DNA of 11,701 nucleotides from an uncultured Bacteroidota bacterium (GCA_946887345.1 CAMPKR010000041.1:1-11701); one strand, 5' to 3'; counted from the stretch's first letter, positions 1-8,123 are shown. Translations and numbers: made by a program. The notes: a model not told the origin generated them from the letters alone.

Positions 1-1858
1 CTGAGTAGATCACCTGGTAAGGCGGTGTACCCGTTAAGAAGTTCACAGTCAGCGGCGTCTGGTCACCATTACAGATAACATTGTCTCCACTCAGTGTTGA
101 ACTCGGCTTTGGACCTACGTTCACTGTAACCGATTTTGTAGAGGCACATCCGCCGGCCTGGCCCGTTACAGTTGCTGTATAAACATAGCTGCCGGGGTTA
201 GGATTTATTACAATGCTTGTATTAGTAAGAGACGGAGTTCCGGCGCCCGCTGGCAGACCCGCTCCTGTTGATGGTGTAGCAGACCATGCATAAGTAAGTG
301 CAGGATGCGCTCCTGTCACCAATATATCATCAACTGCCCAGTTAAAACCATAATAGCTATTAGCCGGGAAGCTGGCATACCAGCGGATTATCACACTAGC
401 CTGGTTAATATAGCTGTTCAGGTTAATGGTAACGGAAGCAAAGTTGTTATTACAGCATACTGTAGTGCCTCCATAAGAACCTACAGTTGACCAGCTACTG
501 CCGCCGTTGGTTGATACTTGTACAACACCCGGATAAGAAGAACTGCCATAGTATACTGAATGACGGAAGCTCAGGCTAAGACTGGTGTATCCAACAGTAT
601 TGAGTGTAGTCGTACGGGCATCCGAAGTACTGGTACTGCTCGTCGAATACGTGTTGGTGAACATGAATTTCGAAGTATTACTAAATGTAAGACCCGAATA
701 TACTCCGTCATAAAAACTACTACCGACAGTCTGGAAAAATGCATTACCATTGCTGCTATAGTTATTATTCATCACCATGCTATGAGTAGTGCCGTTGAAG
801 TTCTCGTTAAATAGAGTATCGGGTAATGCCGGCGCAGTCACAGTCATGGTCTGTGTACTCGGGGGGGTACAAATCGCATAAATATTGTCAGGAGTAACTG
901 TTGTGCTATCTACTGTTACTAATACGGGTAATGATGTATCAGTCAGGTTCGCGGTAACGCACTTAGCCCAGCAACGGAATTCCGTACTGCTGGTAATAGG
1001 CGCAGTAAGTGTTAAAGGTATCGTACTTTGGGTGCTTCCTATATTGGTCCATGGACCGTTACCTTCCGGCCTTCTCTGCCATTGATAGGCCATATTAGTC
1101 CCCGAGGTAGCACCTGTAAGATTCAGTGTGGGCGTACCCGAACATTTAAAATAACTAGCGGAGCTCACTGCCTGGCCGCCTACAGGCTGACCCGTACATG
1201 GCGCATCATACGACACGTAAACTTCATCTATTGCGCCCGGCTCACTACCTACACTGCCATCACACCTCCAGGTAAATATTACACGTATTGTAGTGCCCGC
1301 CAGGCTGTTTGACAATGGATAGGTTGCCGTTTGCCAGTTCGATTGCCCCCAATGCTGGTTACCCATCTGCTGAACACCTCCGCCTGTCGGGTAGCCACCC
1401 GAATTCACAGTTGTAGTGCTCGTGCCTATATAGGTATTCATCCAGTCATAATTTGGCTCCTGGTAGCCTTTCCATTTGTACCCGAAAACGATATTTGTCG
1501 CATTGGATGGTATCGCTATATCCTTATAAAAATGCGTTATCGTGCTGATAAAATTGGTATAGCTCCACGAAGAACCATTGTTGCTGATAAATGCACCATT
1601 CGAGCCTGCACTTTGCACAGCGCTGCCTGAATACCAGCTGTTGGTACCCCCGCTTACTCCGGTCCAGCCATTCCCGGTTAAACCGCCGGAGTTTTCAAAG
1701 CCCCCATCATCCGTAGGATCTATTCCATAGGTTTGAGCATTCACTTGTATACCACACAACATAGCGGCACACAGCAATAACGATTTTGTGAAACCGGCTG
1801 GCGTATGTTTTCTGCGACCTGGGAAAAGCTTTTCCAATTGTGTCAATTTTCTTTTCAT
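1..1858 (-). CDS. Large secreted multidomain surface protein, N-terminal part (runs off left edge)
   Basis: An open frame runs from ATG at 1858-1856 to the left edge without a stop, giving about 619 residues. The N-terminus has an extended basic region (MKRKLTQLEKLFPGRRKH), then a hydrophobic core and a likely signal-peptidase site after VNA at about residue 41. After it I see a jelly-roll-like module (about 45-216, rich in G, W, N and T), an Ig-like module (about 219-316, with the typical AYQWQR strand and two Cys), a second jelly-roll-like module starting near the residues NENFNG (about 350-510, ending WAVDDI) and an Ig/PKD-like module (about 518-590) leading into another. This is the style of Bacteroidota T9SS cargo such as adhesins or surface-layer proteins. 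The sorting domain would lie beyond the window, so T9SS export is inferred. No enzymatic motif is visible. It is separated by 252 bases from the operon upstream and is probably a separate transcription unit. Confidence 0.85.
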   Translation of the reverse strand, partial: MKRKLTQLEKLFPGRRKHTPAGFTKSLLLCAAMLCGIQVNAQTYGIDPTDDGGFENSGGLTGNGWTGVSGGTNSWYSGSAVQSAGSNGAFISNNGSSWSYTNFISTITHFYKDIAIPSNATNIVFGYKWKGYQEPNYDWMNTYIGTSTTTVNSGGYPTGGGVQQMGNQHWGQSNWQTATYPLSNSLAGTTIRVIFTWRCDGSVGSEPGAIDEVYVSYDAPCTGQPVGGQAVSSASYFKCSGTPTLNLTGATSGTNMAYQWQRRPEGNGPWTNIGSTQSTIPLTLTAPITSSTEFRCWAKCVTANLTDTSLPVLVTVDSTTVTPDNIYAICTPPSTQTMTVTAPALPDTLFNENFNGTTHSMVMNNNYSSNGNAFFQTVGSSFYDGVYSGLTFSNTSKFMFTNTYSTSSTSTSDARTTTLNTVGYTSLSLSFRHSVYYGSSSYPGVVQVSTNGGSSWSTVGSYGGTTVCCNNNFASVTINLNSYINQASVIIRWYASFPANSYYGFNWAVDDILVTGAHPALTYAWSATPSTGAGLPAGAGTPSLTNTSIVINPNPGSYVYTATVTGQAGGCASTKSVTVNVGPKPSSTLSGDNVICNGDQTPLTVNFLTGTPPYQVIYS

Positions 1859-2073
1859 ACTGCTAATACGATATAAGAGTTATTTATTGCGGTTCATATC
1901 ACAGGCGCAATTCATCATAGATTCGCACCCATAATTTAACTTAAGGCTAACAAATTATATTAAAAACAGGACTAAAGAAAAAAAAAGATGGGGAAAATAG
2001 AATAAATTCATAAAATCATGTCAGCTAGTAAATTACGCATACATACAAATCGAAAACTAACTAACCTCCTATT

Positions 2074-2095
2074 AACCGCCAATTAGTTGGGGGTT
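2074..2095. terminator. Stem-loop after the five-gene operon, possible terminator
   Basis: The left arm AACC-g-CCAA (2074-2082) pairs with TTGG-g-GGTT (2087-2095) around a TTAG loop. This gives eight base pairs interrupted by one G-G mismatch. It starts 16 bases past the stop codon of the DUF2490 gene, the last gene of the minus-strand operon. The T-rich tail (TTTCTTTT) is on the plus-strand side. In the minus direction no U-run follows, so as a terminator for the operon it is imperfect. It could equally be a 3' stabilising hairpin. Confidence 0.4.
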
Positions 2096-2110
2096 TCTTT
2101 TCAGAAATAT

Positions 2111-2812
2111 TTACTGTTCTTTTTTAGCCTTTTTGCTATTCTTTTTACGAAGATGATAGGTATAGGACACATCTATTGCGGCTAAATCTTCAGGCTTTTT
2201 TTTACTAAACTCGTCGTTCACAAAAAATTCAATACCCACCTCATGCCGCTTCCTGTGTTTGTACTGGAAACCCGCCCCATACCTGGTCCTGTAAGCAGAA
2301 AACTGCTTGTTTTTGAGCTCGGTAAAATGATCGGCATATACATAGCACGATGCACGCTTATTCAGGTCATACTTTACAGCTAATCTATTTCTAAACACAC
2401 GTTCCGTGGGGTTGCTCTGCAAATATTCAGCGTCAAAATAATCCTGGTCCTGCTGGTAACGCAGCCTGTAACTCAAACTGAAATCCCCTATATCATACTT
2501 CACACGCGTGTACAAAAAATAACGGTGAAAGTCCTGCGTGTAAGACGTGTTATACCTGTATTCCGCACCCACTGTCCAGTCTTTCATTACCTCGTAACCA
2601 ACATTTAAAGAGAACATGCTGCGGAGAAATCGGGCAGCGTTGTCATAGGTGGTTAACCTGTAGCGTGCGGTAAGCTCTATTTTCTTAGTAGGCTTGTATG
2701 CCACTCCTGCATTCGCTCTCAGGCGCATGTCGGTAATACCCTGCGCCAGCAAAATATTTGCCGGTAAAATAAAGGAAACGAGCAGTATTAATATCCCTTT
2801 GCTGTTAATCAT
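2111..2812 (-). CDS. DUF2490-type outer-membrane beta-barrel protein
   Basis: This 233-residue protein has a clear signal peptide (hydrophobic 6-22, cleavage probably after LLA, residue 23). The mature part is a series of alternating amphipathic strands rich in Y, R and aromatic residues, such as KIELTARYRLTTYD, WTVGAEYRYN, FSLSYRLRYQQD and YRTRYGAGFQYKH. That pattern fits the DUF2490 family of small outer-membrane barrels. The last strand (IDVSYTYHL) is followed by a basic tail (about 221-233, RKKNSKKAKKEQ) rather than ending in the usual terminal aromatic residue. The start overlaps the end of the DUF4956 gene by 8 bases, so the two are probably co-translated. It is the last gene of the operon. 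The barrel could be a channel or an anchor for the operon's product. Its function is not known, and the family call rests on overall pattern rather than a strict motif. Confidence 0.75.
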   Translation of the reverse strand: MINSKGILILLVSFILPANILLAQGITDMRLRANAGVAYKPTKKIELTARYRLTTYDNAARFLRSMFSLNVGYEVMKDWTVGAEYRYNTSYTQDFHRYFLYTRVKYDIGDFSLSYRLRYQQDQDYFDAEYLQSNPTERVFRNRLAVKYDLNKRASCYVYADHFTELKNKQFSAYRTRYGAGFQYKHRKRHEVGIEFFVNDEFSKKKPEDLAAIDVSYTYHLRKKNSKKAKKEQ

Positions 2813-3461
2813 CGTCTATTACACCGGCCATTTTTGTTTCATTCTCCTTTGCAAAATAATAGCAATGGACCACGGCCACATCTTTCAGAAAGTCTATACG
2901 GATGATATCTATCCGGTGCACCGATAAGCCTGTGCGCCTGTTTATATCCTCCAGCATCTCCGTTCGGTGATCCGGGTGTATCAGGTCTATTCTCTCGTAC
3001 ACCATCTCTTTCACATTCTCATGAGTAAGATTGATAAACCTGTCCAGGATAAGGGTTAACCCAAGAATAAATGCATTACAGCATATCAGTATTAAATAGT
3101 TATCATCTACGGTGGCCAGTGCATTAATGATGCCTATCGCCACACACACAAAAAAGTAACCCATCTCCTTCACAGGCACCACCACTGTGCGGTACCTCAT
3201 AATAGAAAATATCGCGAACAGGCCAAAAGCAAAACCTATCTTGATCTTGGTAGCACTCAGCAGGAAGCAGATAAGGAAGTTCAGCGAGTTAAAAAGAAAG
3301 AAGGTGAAAAGAAAATCTTTGTTCTTATGTCGCGGGTAGTATATCAGGCGCACCAGTATAAACACTGCCAGCATGTTGATGCCAAAGCGCATCAGCAGCT
3401 CCAGCAGGCTGAAGCCCATATCCTTACCATCAAGCAAGTTGTCCGTTAGTATCGTGTCCAT
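2805..3461 (-). CDS. DUF4956 domain-containing inner-membrane protein
   Basis: This 218-residue protein has about four to five hydrophobic segments (roughly 24-41, 50-69, 76-88, 100-118 and 120-138). The signature GFAFGLFAIFSIMRYRT at 76-92 is what I recognise as the DUF4956 hallmark. A soluble, charged C-terminal part (about 150-218) probably faces the cytoplasm. DUF4956 genes are commonly found beside VTC-domain and CotH genes, as here. Its biochemical role is unknown. A membrane partner or conduit for the VTC enzyme is an inference. Start choice is uncertain. The ATG at 3461 overlaps the VTC gene by 32 bases and has no visible ribosome site. The in-frame ATG at 3419 (MGFSLLELL) lies just past the VTC stop and is preceded by TAAGGAT, a plausible Shine-Dalgarno, which would give a 204-residue protein. 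Confidence 0.85.
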   Translation of the reverse strand: MDTILTDNLLDGKDMGFSLLELLMRFGINMLAVFILVRLIYYPRHKNKDFLFTFFLFNSLNFLICFLLSATKIKIGFAFGLFAIFSIMRYRTVVVPVKEMGYFFVCVAIGIINALATVDDNYLILICCNAFILGLTLILDRFINLTHENVKEMVYERIDLIHPDHRTEMLEDINRRTGLSVHRIDIIRIDFLKDVAVVHCYYFAKENETKMAGVIDDD

Positions 3462-4233
3462 ATAAGTTTTGAATTTTATTGATCTTGCTCAGTATCATCT
3501 TAAAGGCGTTCTGCTTTATGTCCTTCTTTATCAGCGATATGCCAAGTATGTATTTACTTACGTTCCCGGGTTGTATCCTTTGCTTTTTAAGTTCTTTAAT
3601 AATGGAACTATGTATGTTCGATTTATCCTGCTTCACCTCTATTATCACTACTTTGTCTACAGCCGCAGTCGTGCCGTTATAGCCAAAGTGCAACGAAAGG
3701 TCTATCGTAAACCGTTCTGTCAGGTTGTTACTCACAAGCGTTATCCGGTTAAACGAATTGTGCAGGCTCAGGTTCAGTTGCTCTACAACGTGCTTCTGGT
3801 ACTTTTGTCTCACCACCTCATACTCTTGCGTAGTCAGGTTCTTTATGGGGTCGGCTAGCAGCTTGCGGTACTTGTCCGTACGATAACCCATATACTTCTT
3901 TTTTATCTCAAAAAAAGAAAGGTTGTTATCTATGTACTGCCTGCACCTCACTTTTATCCTGTTGTTCAGGCCATTATGATGGTCTTTGTAAAATTGAAAA
4001 TCAGGCGTATCAAAGTACAGTGTGTTATACGAAAACACCCTCGTGCCATTTATATCCAGCACACGATAATCCCCCAGCACGTTTTGCAGCACACTCGCCA
4101 GCCGGCTTATGTGCAAAACATACTTTCTGTCTATCCTGTTCAGCAGCTTCACGCTATCCATCTCTTCAAGAGTGATAGCGGTAGCAGAATGAAGTATAGA
4201 CTTTATTTCCGGGAGGTATTCGGTCACTATCAT
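3430..4233 (-). CDS. VTC domain-containing polyphosphate polymerase-like protein
   Basis: This 267-residue protein is a stand-alone VTC domain (triphosphate-tunnel fold), the catalytic type that in yeast Vtc4 makes polyphosphate from ATP. Visible family motifs in order: NRIDRKY (32-38), LYFDTPDF (72-79), RIKVRCRQY (92-100, the basic RxKxR strand), FFEIKKK (107-113), RTDKYR (118-123), ERFTIDL (173-179), VIIEVKQD (197-204, the metal-binding glutamate strand) and SKY (226-228). The tunnel Arg/Lys and Glu positions seem intact, so it is probably active. It lacks an SPX domain and membrane segments, unlike the eukaryotic VTC complex, so membrane attachment would have to come from the adjacent DUF4956 protein. 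Its ATG overlaps the lipoprotein stop (ATGA, 4230-4233), suggesting translational coupling. The product could be polyphosphate or another nucleotide-derived transfer; the sequence does not decide. Confidence 0.9.
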   Translation of the reverse strand: MIVTEYLPEIKSILHSATAITLEEMDSVKLLNRIDRKYVLHISRLASVLQNVLGDYRVLDINGTRVFSYNTLYFDTPDFQFYKDHHNGLNNRIKVRCRQYIDNNLSFFEIKKKYMGYRTDKYRKLLADPIKNLTTQEYEVVRQKYQKHVVEQLNLSLHNSFNRITLVSNNLTERFTIDLSLHFGYNGTTAAVDKVVIIEVKQDKSNIHSSIIKELKKQRIQPGNVSKYILGISLIKKDIKQNAFKMILSKINKIQNLYGHDTNGQLA

Positions 4234-4646
4234 ATGTTCACCTCAAAATCGGGTAAGATCACGTCCTGTTTTTTCTCTGTTATTTCAGCTGTTTGCATGT
4301 AGTAGAGCTGGTTATCCGGCGTCGGATTTGTAGTGAGTGTGTCACTCTCTGCAAATACCCACACTCTGTAAGAACCCTTCCTTAAAAAAGGAAATTCAAA
4401 CGAACCGTCAAAGGAAGTCCTCACGTCATCAAAGGCTATGGAGTCATCCGCCGTAGCAATATACACACGCAAATCTCCAAGATACCCTTCAGAGAGAAGG
4501 GTTTTGCCTGCAGTAAAGTCGTACGCGTAAACCTTGCCTTTTATAGAGGCCAGGCCCCCGGGGCCTGGCTCTTTTTTACATGATAATAATATGGAACTGA
4601 TTAATAAGGGTAATACTATCCTCAGTTTTGTCATAAGCTCTTTCAT
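4230..4646 (-). CDS. Small lipoprotein with carboxypeptidase-regulatory-like beta domain
   Basis: This 138-residue protein has a lipoprotein signal: hydrophobic 9-22 and lipobox LLSC with the acylated Cys at 23, followed by KKE, which suits an outer-membrane or surface location in Bacteroidota. The mature part reads as one small beta-sandwich (about 34-137) with strands IKGKVYAYDF, DLRVYIATADD, SFDGSFEFPFLRKGSYRVWVFAE and QTAEI. The G-S-F-x-F then G-x-Y-x-V pattern is that of carboxypeptidase-regulatory/transthyretin-like domains. No catalytic residues are seen, so a binding or scaffold role is likely. Its ATG shares one base with the CotH stop (TAATG) and its stop overlaps the VTC start (ATGA). 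A second in-frame ATG at 4634 (MTKLR) is also possible. It resembles the broken lipoprotein at 10720-11402 in general layout. Confidence 0.75.
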   Translation of the reverse strand: MKELMTKLRIVLPLLISSILLSCKKEPGPGGLASIKGKVYAYDFTAGKTLLSEGYLGDLRVYIATADDSIAFDDVRTSFDGSFEFPFLRKGSYRVWVFAESDTLTTNPTPDNQLYYMQTAEITEKKQDVILPDFEVNI

Positions 4647-7600
4647 TACCTGACTAAGGTCAGGTCACCTTTAAACATTTTCTCACTTCTCGATCCTTGC
4701 GGATTCTCAAATTTCACTTTTATGTGGTACATATAAGTACCTACTTCACTTGGCTGGCCACGCAGGTTACCATCCCATCCTTGTTTCGGATCTTTGGTTT
4801 CAAATACTACTTCACCAAACCTGTTCACTATGCGGAAGTCCACACTCTTCACATCTACGCCCGGTATTATCCTGAAGATATCATTGGTGCCATCGCCATT
4901 CGGCGTAAAGGCATTAGGTATCATTATTGTCTCATCCACAGGTGGCGGCAGTTTTTCAAAATAGGCCACAAGGCTATCTTGCTCTGCATATTTAAATGCT
5001 ACACCCGGTTGTACCTCCGACGGAGAGAACGTCGTGCTCGATAGCTCCTTCGTCCAGTTAGTAAACTTCCAGTCATATATAGGCTTAGCCTGCATTTCGT
5101 AGAAGTATTTTCTGTCCAGCATCATTTTATGCGGGTATGTTGATATCAGGTTTCCGTTCAGCGTAATGGTACCCTTTCCTCTCGGGTATACATCAAATAC
5201 TACATACACTGAATCCGGATCAGGATAAGATTCAAATTTGGCAATTACAGTATCAATATCCTGGTAATTATACGTTACCGCAGGATTGATATTGTCAGGA
5301 GCAAATATGCTCGATGCCTGCCATTTACTCCAGTCAACAAACCTGTGTTTCACTAATATTGGCTGCGCAAGTAATGAGTATGCATAGGTCCTGTCAAGCT
5401 TAATGGTTGTAGGATATGCTGGTATCGTTACGCCGTTCAGTGTAATATTACCCGCTCCCGGGGGATCTACTATAAATGTTACATTGATAGAATCCGGATC
5501 AGGCACAAAGTCGAAATGCGCAATAACAGTATCCTTCTCGCTAAAAGTATACGAAATAGAATAGGTCGTATCATCAGGACTAAATGTACTTGTCGTGCGC
5601 TTCTTCTCCCAGTTCACAAGTTTCCAGCTGTTAATAGGAACAGCTTCCAGGTTATACGTAATGTTCTTATTTAGTGTCACTGTTGTCGGGTACGATGCAA
5701 ATGGCACACCATCCAGTTTTATCTGCCCCGTCGTTGCTGGATCAACATCAAAGGTCACCTCTATCGAATCCGGGTTATAATAGATGAATACCGCTGTTAT
5801 CGAGTCATCATCATTAAAGTCATAAGTCACAGGATTCGATTGGTTGTTCACCGTAAATGTATTACCCGGTGCTACCTTTTCCCAGTGGTCAAATATCCAG
5901 TTAGTTGTTGTAGAGAATGCTTCCAAAACATGGGTAGTGTCACTCATTACCAGCTTGCTACCCGGTAATGGTGTCAGGTTATTACCGTCCATTTCTATCT
6001 CGCCGATGTTAGCAGGATAAACATTCCATTTCAGGTTCCTCATTTGCAGGTCCAGGCAGGTATCTATCTTGCCTGTTATCACTGCACAGCGGCCGCTTAT
6101 CTGGTTACGTGCATACAGCACATTTGCTTGCCAGGTAGCAAAGTTCGCACCCCAGCGGGTACATTGGCGCTGCATCTCAGGAGTTATCTGTGCATGTATC
6201 TGGTCAAAATGCGCCAGTATGTTTTCACACTTGAACGGCCCGTTCAGCATGTCAATCCATGTCTGCTTATACAGGTGCTCAAAGTCCGGATTCTGAAGCA
6301 GTCTCGTTAGCATGTCCGTATGCTTAATGTTGGAATTACCTTGAAACAAACTCAGCGGATCACACGGATCGTTCTGGTAAGTGGTGTTACCCACACCGGT
6401 ATAGTTCTGGCCCAGGTCCAGGATATTGTCTTCATCCCAAAGAGCATAGCGCCACTTTTCACCTTGTCCGCCACGGCCCCTCCACCACATAGTGTTCCAG
6501 TTCAACCAGTCGGTATTCACCAGGTATTGGTTAAAGATGAAGTATTGTATAAAGCTTTCCATATTCAGGAAAGCCTTGGCATGCTCATAGTTCGCAGGTA
6601 CAGCCATGCTGTTAGCCATTATGTAGTTATACAGGTTATTCCAGCCCGTATCGCTTCCATACTCTATGTTCAGGCCGCCCCAGTAGCGAAGCATATCTAC
6701 CTTCTTTTCTGATTGGCCATAATAATACTCTGTATAGTCAGCATCTACTCTTTCCCTCGTTTCATACAATCCCCAGTATTGACCGTTTATATACACTATC
6801 GCTGATTCAAAACGACGGAAATCCATTTCCAGCGAATACTTTTCAGCAAGCGTATGAGCAAAGGCATCGCGCATATGTGCAGATACCGCCGGACCGCCAT
6901 CAAAATTATCTGAACCCGCCGCCTTTATGATCACAACACCAAAAGTATCTCTTGGACTCGTTGTATACATTGGATAATCTATATCAGCATTCACGCCGGT
7001 TTCGTCTTTTACATGAAAGCGGAACCCTTTCTGTGGGTACCACCACGAGTCATTACCGTGCTTGCGCGTCTGTCCTTCCACTTCAAACTTGAAATTGTAG
7101 CTGGCATCAAAATACTCCATCGTAGTCAGCTGTTGTTGCTGGGTGCCGAAAAGCGTGTTAAAATTGCCTGTCAGCGAAAGGATATTTACTGTTGTCGTTT
7201 CGTTGATCAGGTAGGTATTGGTTTCCGTAAAGCTCGGCACTATAGAGGGATTAGAACTGAAGGCTTTAGCCTTTATTACTGTTGTGGCAGCTACATTTAT
7301 CGGGCCGGCGTATACCGTAGACGCAGTTGTCGGCACTGTACCGTTGGTAGTATAATATATGGTTACATTCGGGTCAGGACTGGTGATCGTAATGTTTTGT
7401 GGTGTAGTATAGTTGCCTGGCTGAATATTGAAGATCGGCTTGGTAGCATAGCCTGTCTTGCCATTCGTATTGGTGGCATTCGGTGTAGGTGCGTCGAACA
7501 ACGACCAGGTACCCGCTCCGTCTGTAGTGCGGCCGCGTGAGTGGCCTACGTAAGTGCGGAACAGCGATGTCGAGTCCAGTATATTTCCCGCGGGGTCGGC

Positions 7601-7951
7601 AAAGACAAATTTCTCGCCTCTCGTCTGCTTTAGTTTAAAAGAAGTGTGTATGTTACCCCCCGAGAACGTGTTCCTGTCACTGCAGAATACCATCCTGCGC
7701 GCGCCGGGATTAATTGTTACACCGGCCGGTATCTGGTATTTCTGAATATCGGCGGGATCATCGCTCAGCCAGTATCCCTGCAGGTTCACCGCAGTACCAC
7801 CGGCATTATACAATTCTATCCAGTCTTCGTAGTCGCCGTAATTATCCGGATAGGAGTTCAGATTAGAACATGAATATTCATTGATGACAACCTGTGCCTT
7901 ACTGAATGTACACGCAATTAATATGAATAAAAGCGTAAGAAGTTTCTTCAT
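4646..7951 (-). CDS. Secreted CotH-kinase family protein with lamin-tail, four beta-repeats and T9SS type B tail
   Basis: This 1101-residue protein starts with a signal peptide (1-19, SKA before QVVINEYSC). Domains in order: lamin-tail domain (about 20-155, VVINEYS, YEDWIELYN, YWLSDDP); chitobiase/hexosaminidase C-terminal-like beta domain (about 175-240, VTIYYTTNGTVPT); CotH kinase domain (about 255-620); four tandem ~90-residue repeats (about 640-999); and a CHU_C/gliding-motility-associated type B sorting domain (about 1009-1101, IPNAFTPNGDGTNDIF, VNRFGEVVF, GWDGNLRGQ, GTYMYHIKV). CotH motifs are intact: GLYETRERVD (394-403), NTDWLNWN (479-486, probable catalytic D481) and RYALWDEDN (501-509, probable metal-binding D506/D508). 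CotH proteins are atypical secreted kinases, first known from Bacillus spore coat assembly. Here the target is unknown. It is the first gene of the five-gene operon; the stop overlaps the lipoprotein start. Confidence 0.92.
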   Translation of the reverse strand: MKKLLTLLFILIACTFSKAQVVINEYSCSNLNSYPDNYGDYEDWIELYNAGGTAVNLQGYWLSDDPADIQKYQIPAGVTINPGARRMVFCSDRNTFSGGNIHTSFKLKQTRGEKFVFADPAGNILDSTSLFRTYVGHSRGRTTDGAGTWSLFDAPTPNATNTNGKTGYATKPIFNIQPGNYTTPQNITITSPDPNVTIYYTTNGTVPTTASTVYAGPINVAATTVIKAKAFSSNPSIVPSFTETNTYLINETTTVNILSLTGNFNTLFGTQQQQLTTMEYFDASYNFKFEVEGQTRKHGNDSWWYPQKGFRFHVKDETGVNADIDYPMYTTSPRDTFGVVIIKAAGSDNFDGGPAVSAHMRDAFAHTLAEKYSLEMDFRRFESAIVYINGQYWGLYETRERVDADYTEYYYGQSEKKVDMLRYWGGLNIEYGSDTGWNNLYNYIMANSMAVPANYEHAKAFLNMESFIQYFIFNQYLVNTDWLNWNTMWWRGRGGQGEKWRYALWDEDNILDLGQNYTGVGNTTYQNDPCDPLSLFQGNSNIKHTDMLTRLLQNPDFEHLYKQTWIDMLNGPFKCENILAHFDQIHAQITPEMQRQCTRWGANFATWQANVLYARNQISGRCAVITGKIDTCLDLQMRNLKWNVYPANIGEIEMDGNNLTPLPGSKLVMSDTTHVLEAFSTTTNWIFDHWEKVAPGNTFTVNNQSNPVTYDFNDDDSITAVFIYYNPDSIEVTFDVDPATTGQIKLDGVPFASYPTTVTLNKNITYNLEAVPINSWKLVNWEKKRTTSTFSPDDTTYSISYTFSEKDTVIAHFDFVPDPDSINVTFIVDPPGAGNITLNGVTIPAYPTTIKLDRTYAYSLLAQPILVKHRFVDWSKWQASSIFAPDNINPAVTYNYQDIDTVIAKFESYPDPDSVYVVFDVYPRGKGTITLNGNLISTYPHKMMLDRKYFYEMQAKPIYDWKFTNWTKELSSTTFSPSEVQPGVAFKYAEQDSLVAYFEKLPPPVDETIMIPNAFTPNGDGTNDIFRIIPGVDVKSVDFRIVNRFGEVVFETKDPKQGWDGNLRGQPSEVGTYMYHIKVKFENPQGSRSEKMFKGDLTLVR
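4955..6034 (-). repeat. Four tandem ~90-residue repeats inside the CotH protein
   Basis: Residues about 640-724, 728-815, 820-908 and 911-999 repeat one scheme. Each opens with a DPDSI-x-VTF-type strand, then G-x-I-x-LNG, YP-x-T, Y-x-L-x-A-x-P, W-K-x-x-x-W-x-K, TF-x-P and a closing D-T-V-I-A-x-F strand. The first copy is the most diverged (EIEMDGNNLTPLPG, WIFDHWEK, SITAVF). The layout resembles divergent InlB B-type/Listeria-Bacteroides repeats, which form stiff beta stalks. They probably act as a spacer that holds the kinase domain away from the cell-surface anchor. Confidence 0.75.
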
Positions 7952-8055
7952 AAGAATTCTGTATTACCAAATAATGTCTAAAATATTAAATAAATCACAA
8001 TCAAAAAAACGGGACATACAGGTAATGTCACTGTATTATCATGGTGGGATACAGT

Positions 8056-8063
8056 CAAATATA
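8056..8063 (-). promoter_or_regulatory. Candidate -7 promoter element of the CotH/VTC operon
   Basis: Read on the minus strand the bases are TATATTTG, a full match to the Bacteroidota -7 consensus TAnnTTTG. It sits about 105 bases upstream of the ATG at 7951, implying a leader of roughly 95 bases. No convincing -33 TTTG lies at the usual distance, so the call rests on one box and its position in the divergent spacer. Confidence 0.4.
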
Positions 8064-8123
8064 GACGTATTTTCCTTATAATTCGTTGGAAAAGTTGACA
8101 AAAATTTAATTTGAGAAATCCCT

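Noticed and set aside
305..1630. Several plus-strand open frames (305-490, 560-814, 885-1085, 1028-1312, 1331-1630)
   Set aside because: They lie opposite the edge-truncated minus-strand surface protein, have no domain character and overlap one another.
3469..3858. A 129-codon plus-strand frame
   Set aside because: It is antisense to the VTC gene, where conserved motifs fix the coding strand.
4955..6034. CRISPR-like or DNA-level tandem repeat
   Set aside because: The periodicity is at the protein level, about 270 bases per unit with diverged DNA. There is no short identical repeat-spacer pattern.
7013..7540. A 175-codon plus-strand frame
   Set aside because: It is antisense to the N-terminal domains of the large CotH protein, which has clear family motifs. 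The frame reads as Cys/Arg/Ile-rich shadow sequence.
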